DNA of 64,000 bases from NCBI GenBank assembly GCA_034401135.1, contig JAWZSP010000001.1:5270001-5334000 (forward strand), written 5' to 3'. The position numbers and the translations under genes are program-made. This document shows, in pieces, positions 1 through 10,600 of this stretch. This stretch comes from Volutella citrinella (taxonomy: Eukaryota > Ascomycota > Sordariomycetes > Hypocreales > Nectriaceae). The notes under the pieces were generated by a model, which was not told where the DNA came from, searched no databases, and was given only the letters and a program-made list of their open reading frames with translations. Position 1 is the first letter of the stretch; each line of letters starts with the position of its first letter.

Positions 1-859
1 AGGCGAACCTCTTGACGTATTCGATGACCTTGAGAGCAGTCTCTTGGATCATCTCCATGCTCTTTCCGTGGCTGTACTCGCGTAGGAAGCTTGAGGTTCC
101 GATAACCTAAAATAAAATGAGCAATTGGACAGCCAAGTAGGATTAGGCAAGGCTCACAAGATCGACTCCATCAACGCCGCACTCGACGGCCTTCTTGGCA
201 TCTTCCATATTGCAGCGCACGTGAGTGAGGATCTTGGCCTAGAGAGACGTGGTGATTAGTCCGGACCCCCTCCTTGTAAGCGACGAACGTCCCGCCGTTG
301 AACAGTATGTAGATCTCCAGCGAACAGTTCAACAGAGCATATGGATAGAAACAAACCTTGAGACCAAGTTGGCAGATAGCCTTGCAGTCATCGTAAGACC
401 CTTGAGACGATACGGGACTTGTCAACTCGATGTAGTCGACACCGAAGTTGTCACCGCGGTGTGTTTTAGTAGCTAGTTCGTCGTTGATTGTGCAGTCATG
501 TACTCACAGTGCCTTGGCGATCTTGATCTTGGTCTCGGTATCGAAGAAGGCGTTCGCGAACTAGGAGTCGGCGTAAATATCCCGGAAATCGGAGGTGGAA
601 AGGTGCGCGGTGACCGAGGAAACATACCTGCTCTCCTTCCCTCAGTGTGCTCTCTGAAGGTTAGGGTCAGCGACTGTATGGTAACACGACGAAGGCCAGG
701 TGCTGTACCAATAATCTTGAAGCTGTTGACATTCGAAATGTAGTCCTGGATAGACTGATAGGGCGAAGTCTTGTTCGATGGCGGGTGAGGCGCACTAGCT
801 GTCGAGTTCGCGGCAGCTGGGGCATTGCCAGCCGTGTCTGCGTTGCAGGTGCCGCACAT
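1..859 (-). CDS. LYS20: Homocitrate synthase, 5' part (3' end beyond window)
   Basis: Condenses acetyl-CoA with 2-oxoglutarate to homocitrate, the first step of the fungal alpha-aminoadipate route to lysine. Exons by hand: 859-709, 653-628, 560-508, 453-357, 238-158, 106-1, giving about 171 residues before the edge. The spliced protein starts [11 protein letters not shown] and contains [19 protein letters not shown], then [21 protein letters not shown] and [13 protein letters not shown], the HMG-CoA-lyase-type TIM-barrel core of Lys20/Lys21 enzymes. I chose ATG 859 because homology begins there; an upstream in-frame start would add an unrelated tail. One oddity: the third intron (507-454) ends in GG where AG is expected, while every other boundary is canonical. 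The gene runs away from the argininosuccinate lyase remnant, with Gcn4-type sites between them. Family assignment is firm; whether this is the only copy, and whether it is functional, is not known. Confidence 0.9.
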
Positions 860-975
860 GATGTCGTTTCTGGTCGGAATTGGGGTCAATTGGTCTCGTT
901 GCAGTAGTTTCTCTGTCGGTGAAGAAGGCGTTGACGTCGGCAAGTGATGTCAATGAGTTTATAGGGAAGCAGACG

Positions 976-1457
976 TGAGTCAGAAGGCCGCTGAACGCAG
1001 TGGTTTTTGCGTCTGGTGGGGGCGGGGGTGGGGTATTAACCCTGCAGGCTGAGTCAACTTTCTCAGTGACGCACGCACTGTGAAAAATCGGGGCGGTCAA
1101 AAAAGTAGTTCGAGTTTGAAGGTATTTTAGCAGAGGGTTGAGCGAGCACGGCGGGTGAAAGAAAACATCGCACATGGATCGACGAATCCCCATACAAAAC
1201 GCTGACCTTCATGCAGTATTTTTTTTTCACCCGCATGGCAAGGTTCTGATCAAGACTATTGGCTCCATGCTAATTCAGGAAAACAATGATGCAACGCCCA
1301 CAGTACGGCCCATAATAAGTAGGCCAAGGGCCAATAAGGACGGTGAAAGCTGTACGAAGTAGCAAGCCCATTTGCCAGTGGCAAGCGAGATTTCAACCCC
1401 GCAGTTTGGAATCCCAGTCCCCCTGGTCCGAGATCGCTCTCTCTCTGGCTTGACTCA
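976..1457. promoter_or_regulatory. Cluster of three Gcn4/CPC1-type TGASTCA sites
   Basis: Perfect TGAGTCA or TGACTCA heptamers occur at 976-982, 1050-1056 and 1451-1457, upstream of the homocitrate synthase start at 859. This is the site bound by Gcn4/CPC1 (cross-pathway amino-acid control). About eight such heptamers are expected by chance in 64 kb, so three within 480 bases in front of a lysine gene is unlikely to be accidental. They also lie upstream of the argininosuccinate lyase remnant on the other strand and may once have served both genes. Function is inferred. Confidence 0.6.
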
Positions 1458-2146
1458 CATTCTTGGCTAAGTTGCATTCCTCTGACTTTGTAGTTGCGAG
1501 TCCAGCATTCGCGGATCCCTCTCCGCAAACTATAGTCACCGAGAGACCCCTTATTCGACTTTCAACTGTCTATTGCGTTTCAGGCCTTTCTGGGGACTGG
1601 GTGAGCTCCTGCTAACTGAACACCAGCACGTGCGCCTCGACGCAACGCACTGCATCACCGCTGACCACGGAGCGTCCGCTTGTCAAAATCTGAGAGCACA
1701 GTTTTAGCTATGACGGTCCTAGCAAGATAATTTACATAGCTTACCGTTAGCTCTGTCGAATGTTCGGTGGTCGGATTTGAGGTGTCGCTAGAAACTTGAG
1801 GGGCGTTTCCCATGGCAATATCTTTAATAGAAGCATCGCATACTCACCTTCTATAAAAACTTAGCCATTTACAGCTGGATAGCTGCTATGTTGCTTTGGA
1901 AAACCGTGGGTTGAGCAGGTATCCGTGATAGAGCGTGTGAAACTCAGCGCATGTAAGCCATCGAGCATGGCTGTGAAGTCTCTAGGACCCATGCTCGATA
2001 GAACGGTTTCTTGTATTGTTAATGTTGCGCATGTATGGATAGCTTCCCCTTCAATTGGACTTTTCGGACTATATCATGCAATTCGCTGGCAACAAGAAGT
2101 TACCCTGAGCAATGAGTCCATCATGCCAGGTACCCACTAGTAGTAC
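1458..2146. other. Intergenic, no gene seen
   Basis: The spacer continues between the Gcn4-site cluster and the MITE-like element. No ORF with recognisable homology, no convincing tRNA and no long repeat were seen. Confidence 0.5.
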
Positions 2147-2290
2147 CGTGGAAACTCGACAAATTCGCTCAGCTTAGTGGCTCCAAAAAAAGCAAGGCCA
2201 GCCAGTCGTAATCACAGTAAGTTGCTTTTTCTGAGGCTCTACGTGGGGGACTGGAACCGCTAAGCTGAGCGAACTTGTCGAGTTCCTACG
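2147..2290. mobile_element. MITE-like element with 38-bp terminal inverted repeats
   Basis: Bases 2147-2184 and the reverse complement of 2253-2290 match at 33 of 38 positions. The shared core is CTCGACAA, then TTCGCTCAGCTTAG. All five differences are transitions. The 144-bp element has no coding capacity, which fits a small non-autonomous DNA transposon. I could not define a clean target-site duplication. It ends about 30 bases before the first recognisable codons of the argininosuccinate lyase remnant, so it sits at or near that gene's original start. Confidence 0.65.
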
Positions 2291-2320
2291 ATCACGTCTC
2301 CCTGTGGTGCGACATTTTGC

Positions 2321-3207
2321 ATGCTCTGGGGGGGCAGGTTCACAGGTTCGAATGTCTTGGGAAACAAGCTTCGGATGCAGTATACTGACCTCACGGTGCG
2401 CAGGTGCAATTGATCCTCTCATGCATAAGTATAATGCCTCCATCCTATACGACAAGGCTCTTTATAAAGAAGATATCCTTGGATCGATTGCTTTTGCTAG
2501 GGCCAACTTAAAGGCTGGCATTATTAGCGAAGACGAATTCTAGACGATTGAGCGTGGTCTGCTCCAAGTGATGGAAGAATAGAAGCAGGGATCCTTCGTT
2601 ATTATGCCGAATGACGAAGATGTGAGAGGCCACCTAACTTGACTCAACTTCTCGAGGCTAATACAATGGACCAGATTTATACGGCAAACGAACATCGCTT
2701 AGGAGAGGTCATTGGTAAGGATACTGCGGGTAAGCTGCACACAGGTCGCAGCCGCAATGAGCAAGTTGTCTGTGATATATGTATGTGGTTGCGCGATCGC
2801 ATCTGTGAAATCGAGAGTCTACTCGTTTCATTCATCAAGGTCTAAATCACATGTGCTGAGTCTGAAGTGTATGTCTACCCCGACCTCTGGCTAAAATCCG
2901 CCCCCTGCTAACTGATAAACTCAGCGACTATCTTATACCTGGGTACACCCACGCCCAGCGTGCGCAGCCAGTTCGGTGGTCTTAATAGATAATGTCACAT
3001 GTCGCTGCGTTCAAGCAGGATCTCGAGCGGTTGCGCCAAGTTTTCGAAAGGGTCAATCTAAGCCCACTTGGATGTGGCGCTTTGGCCGGCAACCCATTTT
3101 GAATTGACCGAGATGCTATTGCCGAGGAGCTTGGGTTTAACGGAATAACCTTGAACTCTATGAACACTTCGGCCGACCGCGATTTCATACTCGAATTCCT
3201 GCTACAG
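2321..3207 (+). pseudogene. ARG4: Decayed argininosuccinate lyase gene
   Basis: Argininosuccinate lyase releases arginine and fumarate in the last step of arginine synthesis; this copy cannot make it. Collinear pieces of the protein are readable: LWGGRFT (2324-2345), AIDPLMHKYNASI with DILGSIAFARAN (from 2406), [15 protein letters not shown] and [15 protein letters not shown] (around 2670-2780), PGYTHAQRAQPVRWS, VNLSPLGCGALAGNPF, then SADRDFILEFL near 3190. Two introns of about 58 nt (2346-2403 and 2867-2924) keep usable splice signals, so it is a duplicated gene and not a retrocopy. At least six in-frame stops and one frameshift (about 2632-2666) break it. Several stops fit C-to-T or G-to-A change (CAA to TAA, TGG to TAG), as RIP or deamination would produce. 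Homology ends near 3207; the catalytic C-terminal half is missing. A working copy presumably lies elsewhere. Confidence 0.88.
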
Positions 3208-4017
3208 AGCCCACCCCTTACGGCCGGCCCGTTTCGCTGTAAGGATGCCAAGCGTTGCCGTTTCGAACCGTTGCGGACGACGCGTGCAATTTGTGCAAAT
3301 TGCCTGTTCAGGCCGAGACTGAATAAAGCAGCATGCGCGCTAGTACGAGAAGGTGGTTGCGTGGGAGAATCGACAACCGTCGATGGATGCTTCTTTTAAA
3401 TGACATGTCAAGATGTGTTCCTAGGCCTTACTATGTAGTAGCTCACCAGCTGGAGCCTTGGCATCTCTCGCCGCACGCCACCACGTACTTGCTGGGGGCT
3501 CAATTCGTCGACTAGGAAATGGAGACGACATCCCGCCATCAACAAGCACCAACCTTTGAGCAGCAACACACCGACTTGCCCTGCACGCTTTCTTTTCTTT
3601 TTTGTTTCCTGGTCCCGACAACAACCCCAAATTACTAAGTGCCCCGCCCAGTTCACGGGGTACTCCGGATAGGGTGCGCGAGCCTTACCCATGATCCTGG
3701 TCGGCCAGAACAGGGCATACAGGCCACAAGCATTTCATATGTTAAATCACTCCGTCTCCCGCAAGGATACTAGTAGTGCTACAACTGCAATTCAGCGTCG
3801 CTATTAGCAGATGTGTAGGTCTGTTTAGGTGCAGATTAGGCAAGTACAGTATTGGTTTTATTTTATTATAATATCGATGTATTGTACAGTATAGAGGAGC
3901 GTCAACAGGATGAGTGGAGCAGGTCACGGTTTAATTTTTGTGATGCTTGTAGCATGTAACGATGTTCTGGTCGAAACAACGTGTGGCGCACTGGGATGAG
4001 CACTGTGGTCTTGGAGT

Positions 4018-4049
4018 GTCGTCGTCGTCGTCGTTGTCGTTGTCGTCGT
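4018..4049. repeat. GTC/GTT trinucleotide repeat
   Basis: About ten units of imperfect (GTC)n with GTT interruptions, in a region without a supported gene. Confidence 0.8.
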
Positions 4050-4825
4050 GTTCTGCGGCTTCATCATCAGACTCACGCATGAACAACCTGATAAAGATCG
4101 CGTTATAAACTGCTATTATCAAAACATGTACCAGCGTTAGGTAAGCTTCACTCATTGATACTAGGAGTACCGGTACTGGGCGGTCTGTGCCTTCCATGCG
4201 CATTGTAACCGAGATCTTCCGCCACCGCCTTGACAGGCATCGGAGCGTTATAAGCGAGCCGTCAACCATTCTCCGCAAAACGATAAGAGGCACAGCAGAG
4301 ACGACGAGCCTGGAACAAATTGCGGAATGCAAGAGGAGCAGGGACAGTGGCACAGTTTCATGCCCAAAATGATAATCCTTCCAGCAGCACTGATTATAAT
4401 AGCTTAGCGACGCAGGCTGCATTGCCAACCGCCAGCCAACGGGCATCGGTGTGGAGAGGGGACAAATGTCTCGCAAGCAGCCGTCGACTTGACAATCCGT
4501 CCATTGTGGAAGGGTCGGGTGACAAACTCATTGAAGCCATTGCCGTCATTACAAAAAAAATAGAGGACAGGGACTCAGCCCGTGTGTCGCACCCAGAGGC
4601 CGGGTAATTGGCTCCTGGTCGATCATGTGCGACGGCAACATGTAGACTCACGGTCCTTGCTTGAGAACTGGTCTCACATTTTCCCATCCGCGCGGGTTTC
4701 TCTCTATCCGGCCAGCCTTGGGGTCGGGCGGTTGCTCCAACGTGAGTCAACGCATTATTAAGGTCCTGGTGAGGAGCCTGAGGACGACGTGCAATGGCTC
4801 CAACAGGGATGCTTTAATTTAGTGC

Positions 4826-4852
4826 GAGTCCTGAGTCCCGAGTCCCGAGTCG
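4826..4852. repeat. GAGTCC(C/T) tandem repeat
   Basis: Four near-identical copies of a heptamer of the form GAGTCCC or GAGTCCT in the gene-poor region. Confidence 0.7.
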
Positions 4853-6460
4853 ACGCATGCCTTGGTCCGCCTTCCTTTGTCGCACGTATTACGGGCGTGT
4901 TATTGGGAGGGGGACCGTGTTGCTTGCAGCAAGAGGATCATGGCGGTTGGTTTTGCTTTTCCCCTCCCGGATCTGTCCAAGCACCTGACTGCGGGTGAAG
5001 CCCAGAAGAGACACGGCGGCTGGCACGGTGGGATAAAGGCCCAGGGGGTCTCAACGGGGAGCAGGGGTCCGTGACTCCGTCTAGTAAGCTGGAGAACAAA
5101 GGCTCCTTGGGTGAGGTTTGTCCATGCTTGGTCGCGGCGCGGCGGCTCCCGAGTGCTGGTGTATTCCTTGACAATTGGCATGCCGTGCACCATGGGTGTG
5201 TGGAACACTGGGTCTGAGACATTCCGGGGGGTCAAAGGCAAGGGGGCGGGTCACGGCTGAGGCACTAACACCTGCGAGCTGGCGTTGTCAAGGACGGGCG
5301 TGTTCTCCAAGCCAGCGGGTGAGGCTAGTAGTATCACCCTCCACGGAGCGGCCTCCGAGCAGGTCCTGTCGAGACCAAGCAATAGGATCGAGCACCAAGC
5401 ACCCAGTGCTGTGCGTAGACGGGGAATAGTATTCGCCAGGGATCGGAAAGGATGACGGAGAACAGACAAGGCAAGGGATCCTGGTGTCGTCTTTAACGAC
5501 GGGCGGATCACGGCACACCCTGTGGGCGATCCCCAATGACAAGCATCCAGTCGTCAGCCTACAACCAACAACACACGCTGGGTATATGTCGGCGGTGTTC
5601 CGGATACCTCCTGGTGGTTTGACTGGGCGAAACATTGCACACCTCAACTGGAATTGTAAGCAAGGTAGCCCGCCACGCCGAGCCTGTTCGTTCGTCAGGT
5701 ATGGCACTGTCCAGTTAAGGCGTGAGCCTTGTCCTTGCCTTGTTCCCTCAGCCCCAGCCGGGCCGCCTCCCATGCCAGCGCAGGCAGGTATATTCTAGGC
5801 CTAGGTAAAAAGCCGGATTGAATGCTGGGACGAGGAGGTTGCCCCAAGGAGATGAGACCCTAACCCTGGAGGCAGCTGCGAAATACCCCAGGCGGTAAGA
5901 ATGAGCAATATTAATGATGCGACTTGGGTATAATACCAGAGCCTCTAGCACCCTTTCTGACGATGCACTCGGCGTTAGGACTTGGCTCAACGGGAAGCAC
6001 GGTGATGGTTGCCAAGCTCCCCAGTTGCATTTGCTGTTGAGACATCCAAGTTTAGGCGCCGCTACGTACTAATTAGCATTGAGGCGCGCTGAAGCCGAAA
6101 CGTGAGGGAGCGCTTTGTCCATGAACGGACGGACGGTACGGTACGGCACGAGGCGAAGGCCCGGCCGTGCAGCTCAGTCCCGAGCTAGAGCGGCCACCAT
6201 TCATTCACTCCGAGTCGCTGACAAGCCATCGGGATAGATGGTCACAGATGGGACCGTGCGTACCTTACCGAAGGACCAGACCCAGAATCCAGATCCAGAT
6301 GGGCTGCTCAGCGGCTCAGCCCACTAATAAGACGAGCTTGCATGGGCCGCTGGTCTAGCTAGAATAATTGACTCGGGCATGGATTGATTGGGGATCGAGC
6401 TGGATGGGTGTTGAGCTATGGAGCATTGGGCGCCGTGCTCTGTGCTTGCACTGATGGTAC

Positions 6461-6488
6461 TTGTTGTGTTGTGTTGTGTTGTGTTGTG
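6461..6488. repeat. TTGTG pentanucleotide repeat
   Basis: About five perfect TTGTG units in the gene-poor region. Confidence 0.85.
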
Positions 6489-7299
6489 AGGGGGGAACCG
6501 CTCGCCGCACCGTAATTACTGCGCTATACCTGCAGCAACGGGGCCAGGGCCACGTCCTGCCTGATTCCTCCCGAGCTTCACTTCACCACGTCGCTTCTCC
6601 CTCTCAGCCTCACCCACGACAGTATGGCTAAAAAAACCCTGCCTTGGTTATAGTTCTTCTCCGCTGCTCCAGCCTGCGCGCCCAGCCTTGGTACATCTCA
6701 ACGACCACACACGGCGGCCGTCTCCGTTACCAAACCCGAGGGCCCCATAGCACAGCCCAAACACGACACTGGAGCAAGTTTGCTAGCACCCAACCGCCGT
6801 GTCCAGGAGCCGCTTGCGCATCAACCAAGTCCAGCTTCTTCCGCCAGGTCCCCAGTTTAGCAGCGCTGCAAGTACCGCCGTGAACTGGACCGAACTGGGG
6901 TCTAGCTACCCCGGTCTCCTGCACGCCCCTCAAGACTCTCTGCTCTTGATTACTCCGTACGGTATGTTCAGTGTGCGTGTCCGCCCTGGCTATCTTGCCG
7001 CAGACCTGATGGTGACGCCGGGATGGCGGTGGTGTGTCTGATCCTGCCGATTCGGTTATGACGCTGGAGGCCGGCTGGAGTCTGGGCAATTGCTCAGTCG
7101 AGAAACTGCTCGTTGTCGGTGGCAAGGCCAGCCCGGATGCTCCAACACCCAGATCATCAGCCGATCCGAGGCTGGGGCCCCAAAGCCCCGTTCGCCAGCG
7201 GCATCTCAATCCATCTGGGCTATCTGTGCAGAGAACACGGCACCGGTGTCAAGGCAGAAGGCAGTCAAGTCCAGCCCTGCCCACCACCGCCTCCTTCCC

Positions 7300-7425
7300 G
7301 CTTCCCACTCCCACTCCCACTCTGCCGCTCACCCACGCTCCCAAGCCCACGTCCTTGCCCACACCCACGTCCTTGCTTGCACTGGCCCACGCCCACGCCC
7401 ACACATACATGCATGCACACAGACA
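7300..7425. repeat. CCCAC(G)-rich low-complexity tract
   Basis: Pyrimidine-rich sequence with many CCCAC, CCCACT and CCCACG units, about 210 to 330 bases upstream of the ATG at 7635. It could be 5' leader or promoter sequence of that gene. Confidence 0.6.
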
Positions 7426-7634
7426 CCTGTCTAACCTAGTCCCAAGAATGCTCCCTGAACCTCGCTCCCTCCCTGCTTCAATACAAAAAGGCCTGACGAC
7501 AATATCCTGGGTGCCGCGTGGAAAGAGGGTTGTCGTCGTACGCGCAAGAGTTTCTCGCCCCTACTCTTTCTGCAACCTACAACCGGAGCACTGCTTCGTT
7601 GACCGCCTGGCTTCGATGCCATGAGGCCGTCAGC

Positions 7635-10600
7635 ATGGCCTTCCACACCAATGTTCTCCGAGATGGTGAGTGGGTGACGGAAACCGTCAACCTCCAAGAT
7701 GCATTACGGGCATCGGCCGCACCCAAACCAGCTGCCGAACCCCACCCCGAACCTCCTTCCTGTGGCATACTCTCTCAAACAGTCATCGAGAGTCCCGTTG
7801 TCCACTGGATACTGCCAGTCCGCCTGCGGGCCATCGCCCTTTATGACGTGGCCTTCGTTGGAGTGAGATCCCCCCTGTCCCCTTTACAGCGTTCATCTGG
7901 AGCCTTGTTGGTTGCTCTTGACTTCTTCTTCTTCTTATTCTCCTGCTAATGCTAGCTAGGACCGCTTTGTCCAAATCAGCGAGCTTCGCGCTGATGGCCA
8001 GCTTCATGAGGTCATTCGAAAAAACGACTTTGGCTGCAGAATTCGAAATGCCACCGTCCTTGGTGCCGTCCCAGGCGACAACTCGGATCCTGAGCACATC
8101 GGTATCAAGGCCGAACAATCCGACGTCGTGATGCATGACGGGTTGGGATCACAGGCGACGGATCATTCCCAGCCACTGCCGCCGCAAATGCTCGTGTTGA
8201 TGCTTGAGTCAGGGGACGGCGTGTTTCTCTTCGTGAGGAAAACGGTCAGCGGCTCTCTCGAGTTCGTCACTGCTCGATGTGAAAGCCCGAGGAACCTGAA
8301 GTTTCTCGGTTTTCACCTTTCCGTCGACCCAACGTCTCGTTACATGGCAGCTGCTTCAGGCGAGGGGGCCTTCATTGTGTACGAATTGGAGTCATGGGAG
8401 AAATTGAGCGCTGACTACATGCACCATGGGGTATTCAGGCCTGTCAAATCGCACCGTGTTCGACAAACCAAAGGCATCATTCACAAAATGGAATTTCTCT
8501 ACCCACGGCCTCAGGACGACTATCATATAATCCTACTTCTTATCATGATTCGGAGAGAGAAGTCTCGGCCAGTCGCGTCGTCTCGCATGGTCACCTACGA
8601 ATGGGAACTGGGGGACGATCTACACGCGGTCTTTCACAATGAAAAGGGCGGGAGCCGTTTGCCTGACGAGCACAAGATGCCCTTGCTTGTCATACCTTTG
8701 AAGTTTGGTACGGCATTTTTCCTTGTGTCGCAGTTCTTCATTGGCATTGTAACAAAGGTTCTGTCCGGCTCTGCAAGTTTTGACAACCTTGAACCAAACG
8801 CCCCCCCTCCCACCAGGCTGCACCACGGCGCAGCCGACCCGCTGTGGACTGCCTGGGCGAGACCTTTCCGAACCGACAAATACTTTGGAGACCACGATGT
8901 GATTTACTTGGCTCGTGAGGATGGCGCCATCATCTACATGGAGGTCGATTTTACGAAAGATAAAGATATGCCCTCCCCATCGATCGGCCCATCGATCGGC
9001 ATCGGCTCGCTCGGAGGGATCAACACGAATATATCTACAGCATTTACCACAGCATACGATCGATTCCGGGATGTGCTAGTTGTTGGTGGTGACTCCGGAC
9101 CAGGAGGCATCTGGCAGGTATGTTTGTTCTGTCGAATCTGTGGGAAGATACTGATGGTTACTTGAAAACAGCTCCCAGCTCGGGAAGATGTGCGACAAGT
9201 CAGCATTATCCCAAACTGGTCTCCGGTTGTTGACCTCGTTTCAACAGACCCAAACTACACTTGGGCACCAAATATTCCGAGCCCCGATAACGTTTCTAGA
9301 CCACGCACGTCTAGTGTTCGCCTACGCAAACCGGATCGTCTCTTTTGCACCTCAGGCCGTGGCCCTAAATCAAGCGTCACCGAACTGAGGTCTGGGATAC
9401 AGGCAAGAATCGGATTGGAATTCGACTATGACCAAACCGTACGAGAGTCATGGATGTTTCCAATGACCTCTCGCGGCGAACCTGGCTTTTATGCCCTCCT
9501 TTCTCTACCCCACTCATCTGAAGTCCTGCACTTTTCGAGCGACCTGGACAATGCCAGTGCATTGGCACCCGAAGTGTCACCCTTCGATTCGGCCTCTCGC
9601 ACAATATTTGCTTCCCAAGATGATGAAGGGACCATTATCCAGGTGACGGAAACGTCAATAACCCTTGTTGCTACTTCGCAGAGGTATGAGCCTTTCATGC
9701 CCGTCGACTTGGGACCTTGGGCTTCACCCTGGCTAACAAAGTCCTAGCTCGCGTCACGGATTCGATCAGCTGATTGGCGATCCCGAGATGACCGCTGATA
9801 ACGCGTTCTCGAACAGTGAGCTGGTAGCAATATCCTTTCCGAAAAATCAGGCATCTCAGGTTCACCTGATGCGGATTGATCAGATGGCAATCTCTCAACT
9901 CAACGCATGGGATACAAAGGGAGAAGTTACATGCATATCTTTGATAACATTCTCTGAAAATACGTTCATGATAGCTGGCATGACACTAAATGGCCAACTG
10001 ATGATTGTCATCTATGGTCCGGATGGTCGTGAGATGCTCAGCCAAGTGGTCGAGGCACGGCCTTTTGGTAAGCGTTGACCCTAGCCGTGCAGAACAAAGT
10101 ACTGATATCTATGAACTAGATGCCCCCGATGTAGCACAGTATGCTCGAATAGAGGCATTGACGAGTGTTTCGATATTCAAGGACAGTGCCGAGACCGCTG
10201 TCCTTGTCTTGGGCACGCGAAGTGGCCATATCATTACCTCTAGGTATTCACAAGGTCATGTTGGGCCTCTAAGCCTTTCCGTCGAGCGCATGGGAATGGC
10301 GCCTGCTACAGTTTTGCCTTTGCCTGGCAAGTTTGGTGGCGAATCTGCTCTATTTGTTTGTTGCGATAACAGCCTCGCAATCTTAACGGGATTTTCCCAA
10401 CGCCATGTACAATTTCGGACCAAGAACTTTGTGTGGCCCACCGACACCAACGATCAGTCACTGCAATCTCCGCCCATACACTCGGTCTATTGCCTCACAA
10501 AAAGCCTCTCCGATTTCCACGGACACCTGTCGATAATGCTGCTGGCCGGCCGTAAGATTCTCCTCGCGGATATCTGGCCTCACGTTGGGCCCGTGCCACG

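Larger units (their letters stand above)
3208..7634. other. Gene-poor 4.4-kb stretch
   Basis: No ORF here shows recognisable domains or plausible splicing. The segment around 3720-3930 is noticeably AT-rich; the rest is GC-balanced. Simple repeats are listed separately. The longest ORFs (for example 3931-4476 and 5288-5773, both minus) look like chance frames. It may hold promoter sequence for the gene at 7635, non-coding RNA or old eroded repeats, none of which I can demonstrate. Confidence 0.5.

Noticed and set aside
1380..1410. TTTCAACCCC resembling a tRNA B-box
   Set aside because: No matching acceptor stem or A-box at the right distance.
3931..4476. Minus-strand ORF of about 180 codons with a hydrophobic segment and an Asp run
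   Set aside because: No recognisable domain, starts at a non-ATG codon, and the Asp run comes from the GTC repeat read in reverse; probably a chance frame.
5288..5773. 161-codon minus ORF in the gene-poor stretch
   Set aside because: No homology, no splice support, and composition like random GC-rich sequence.
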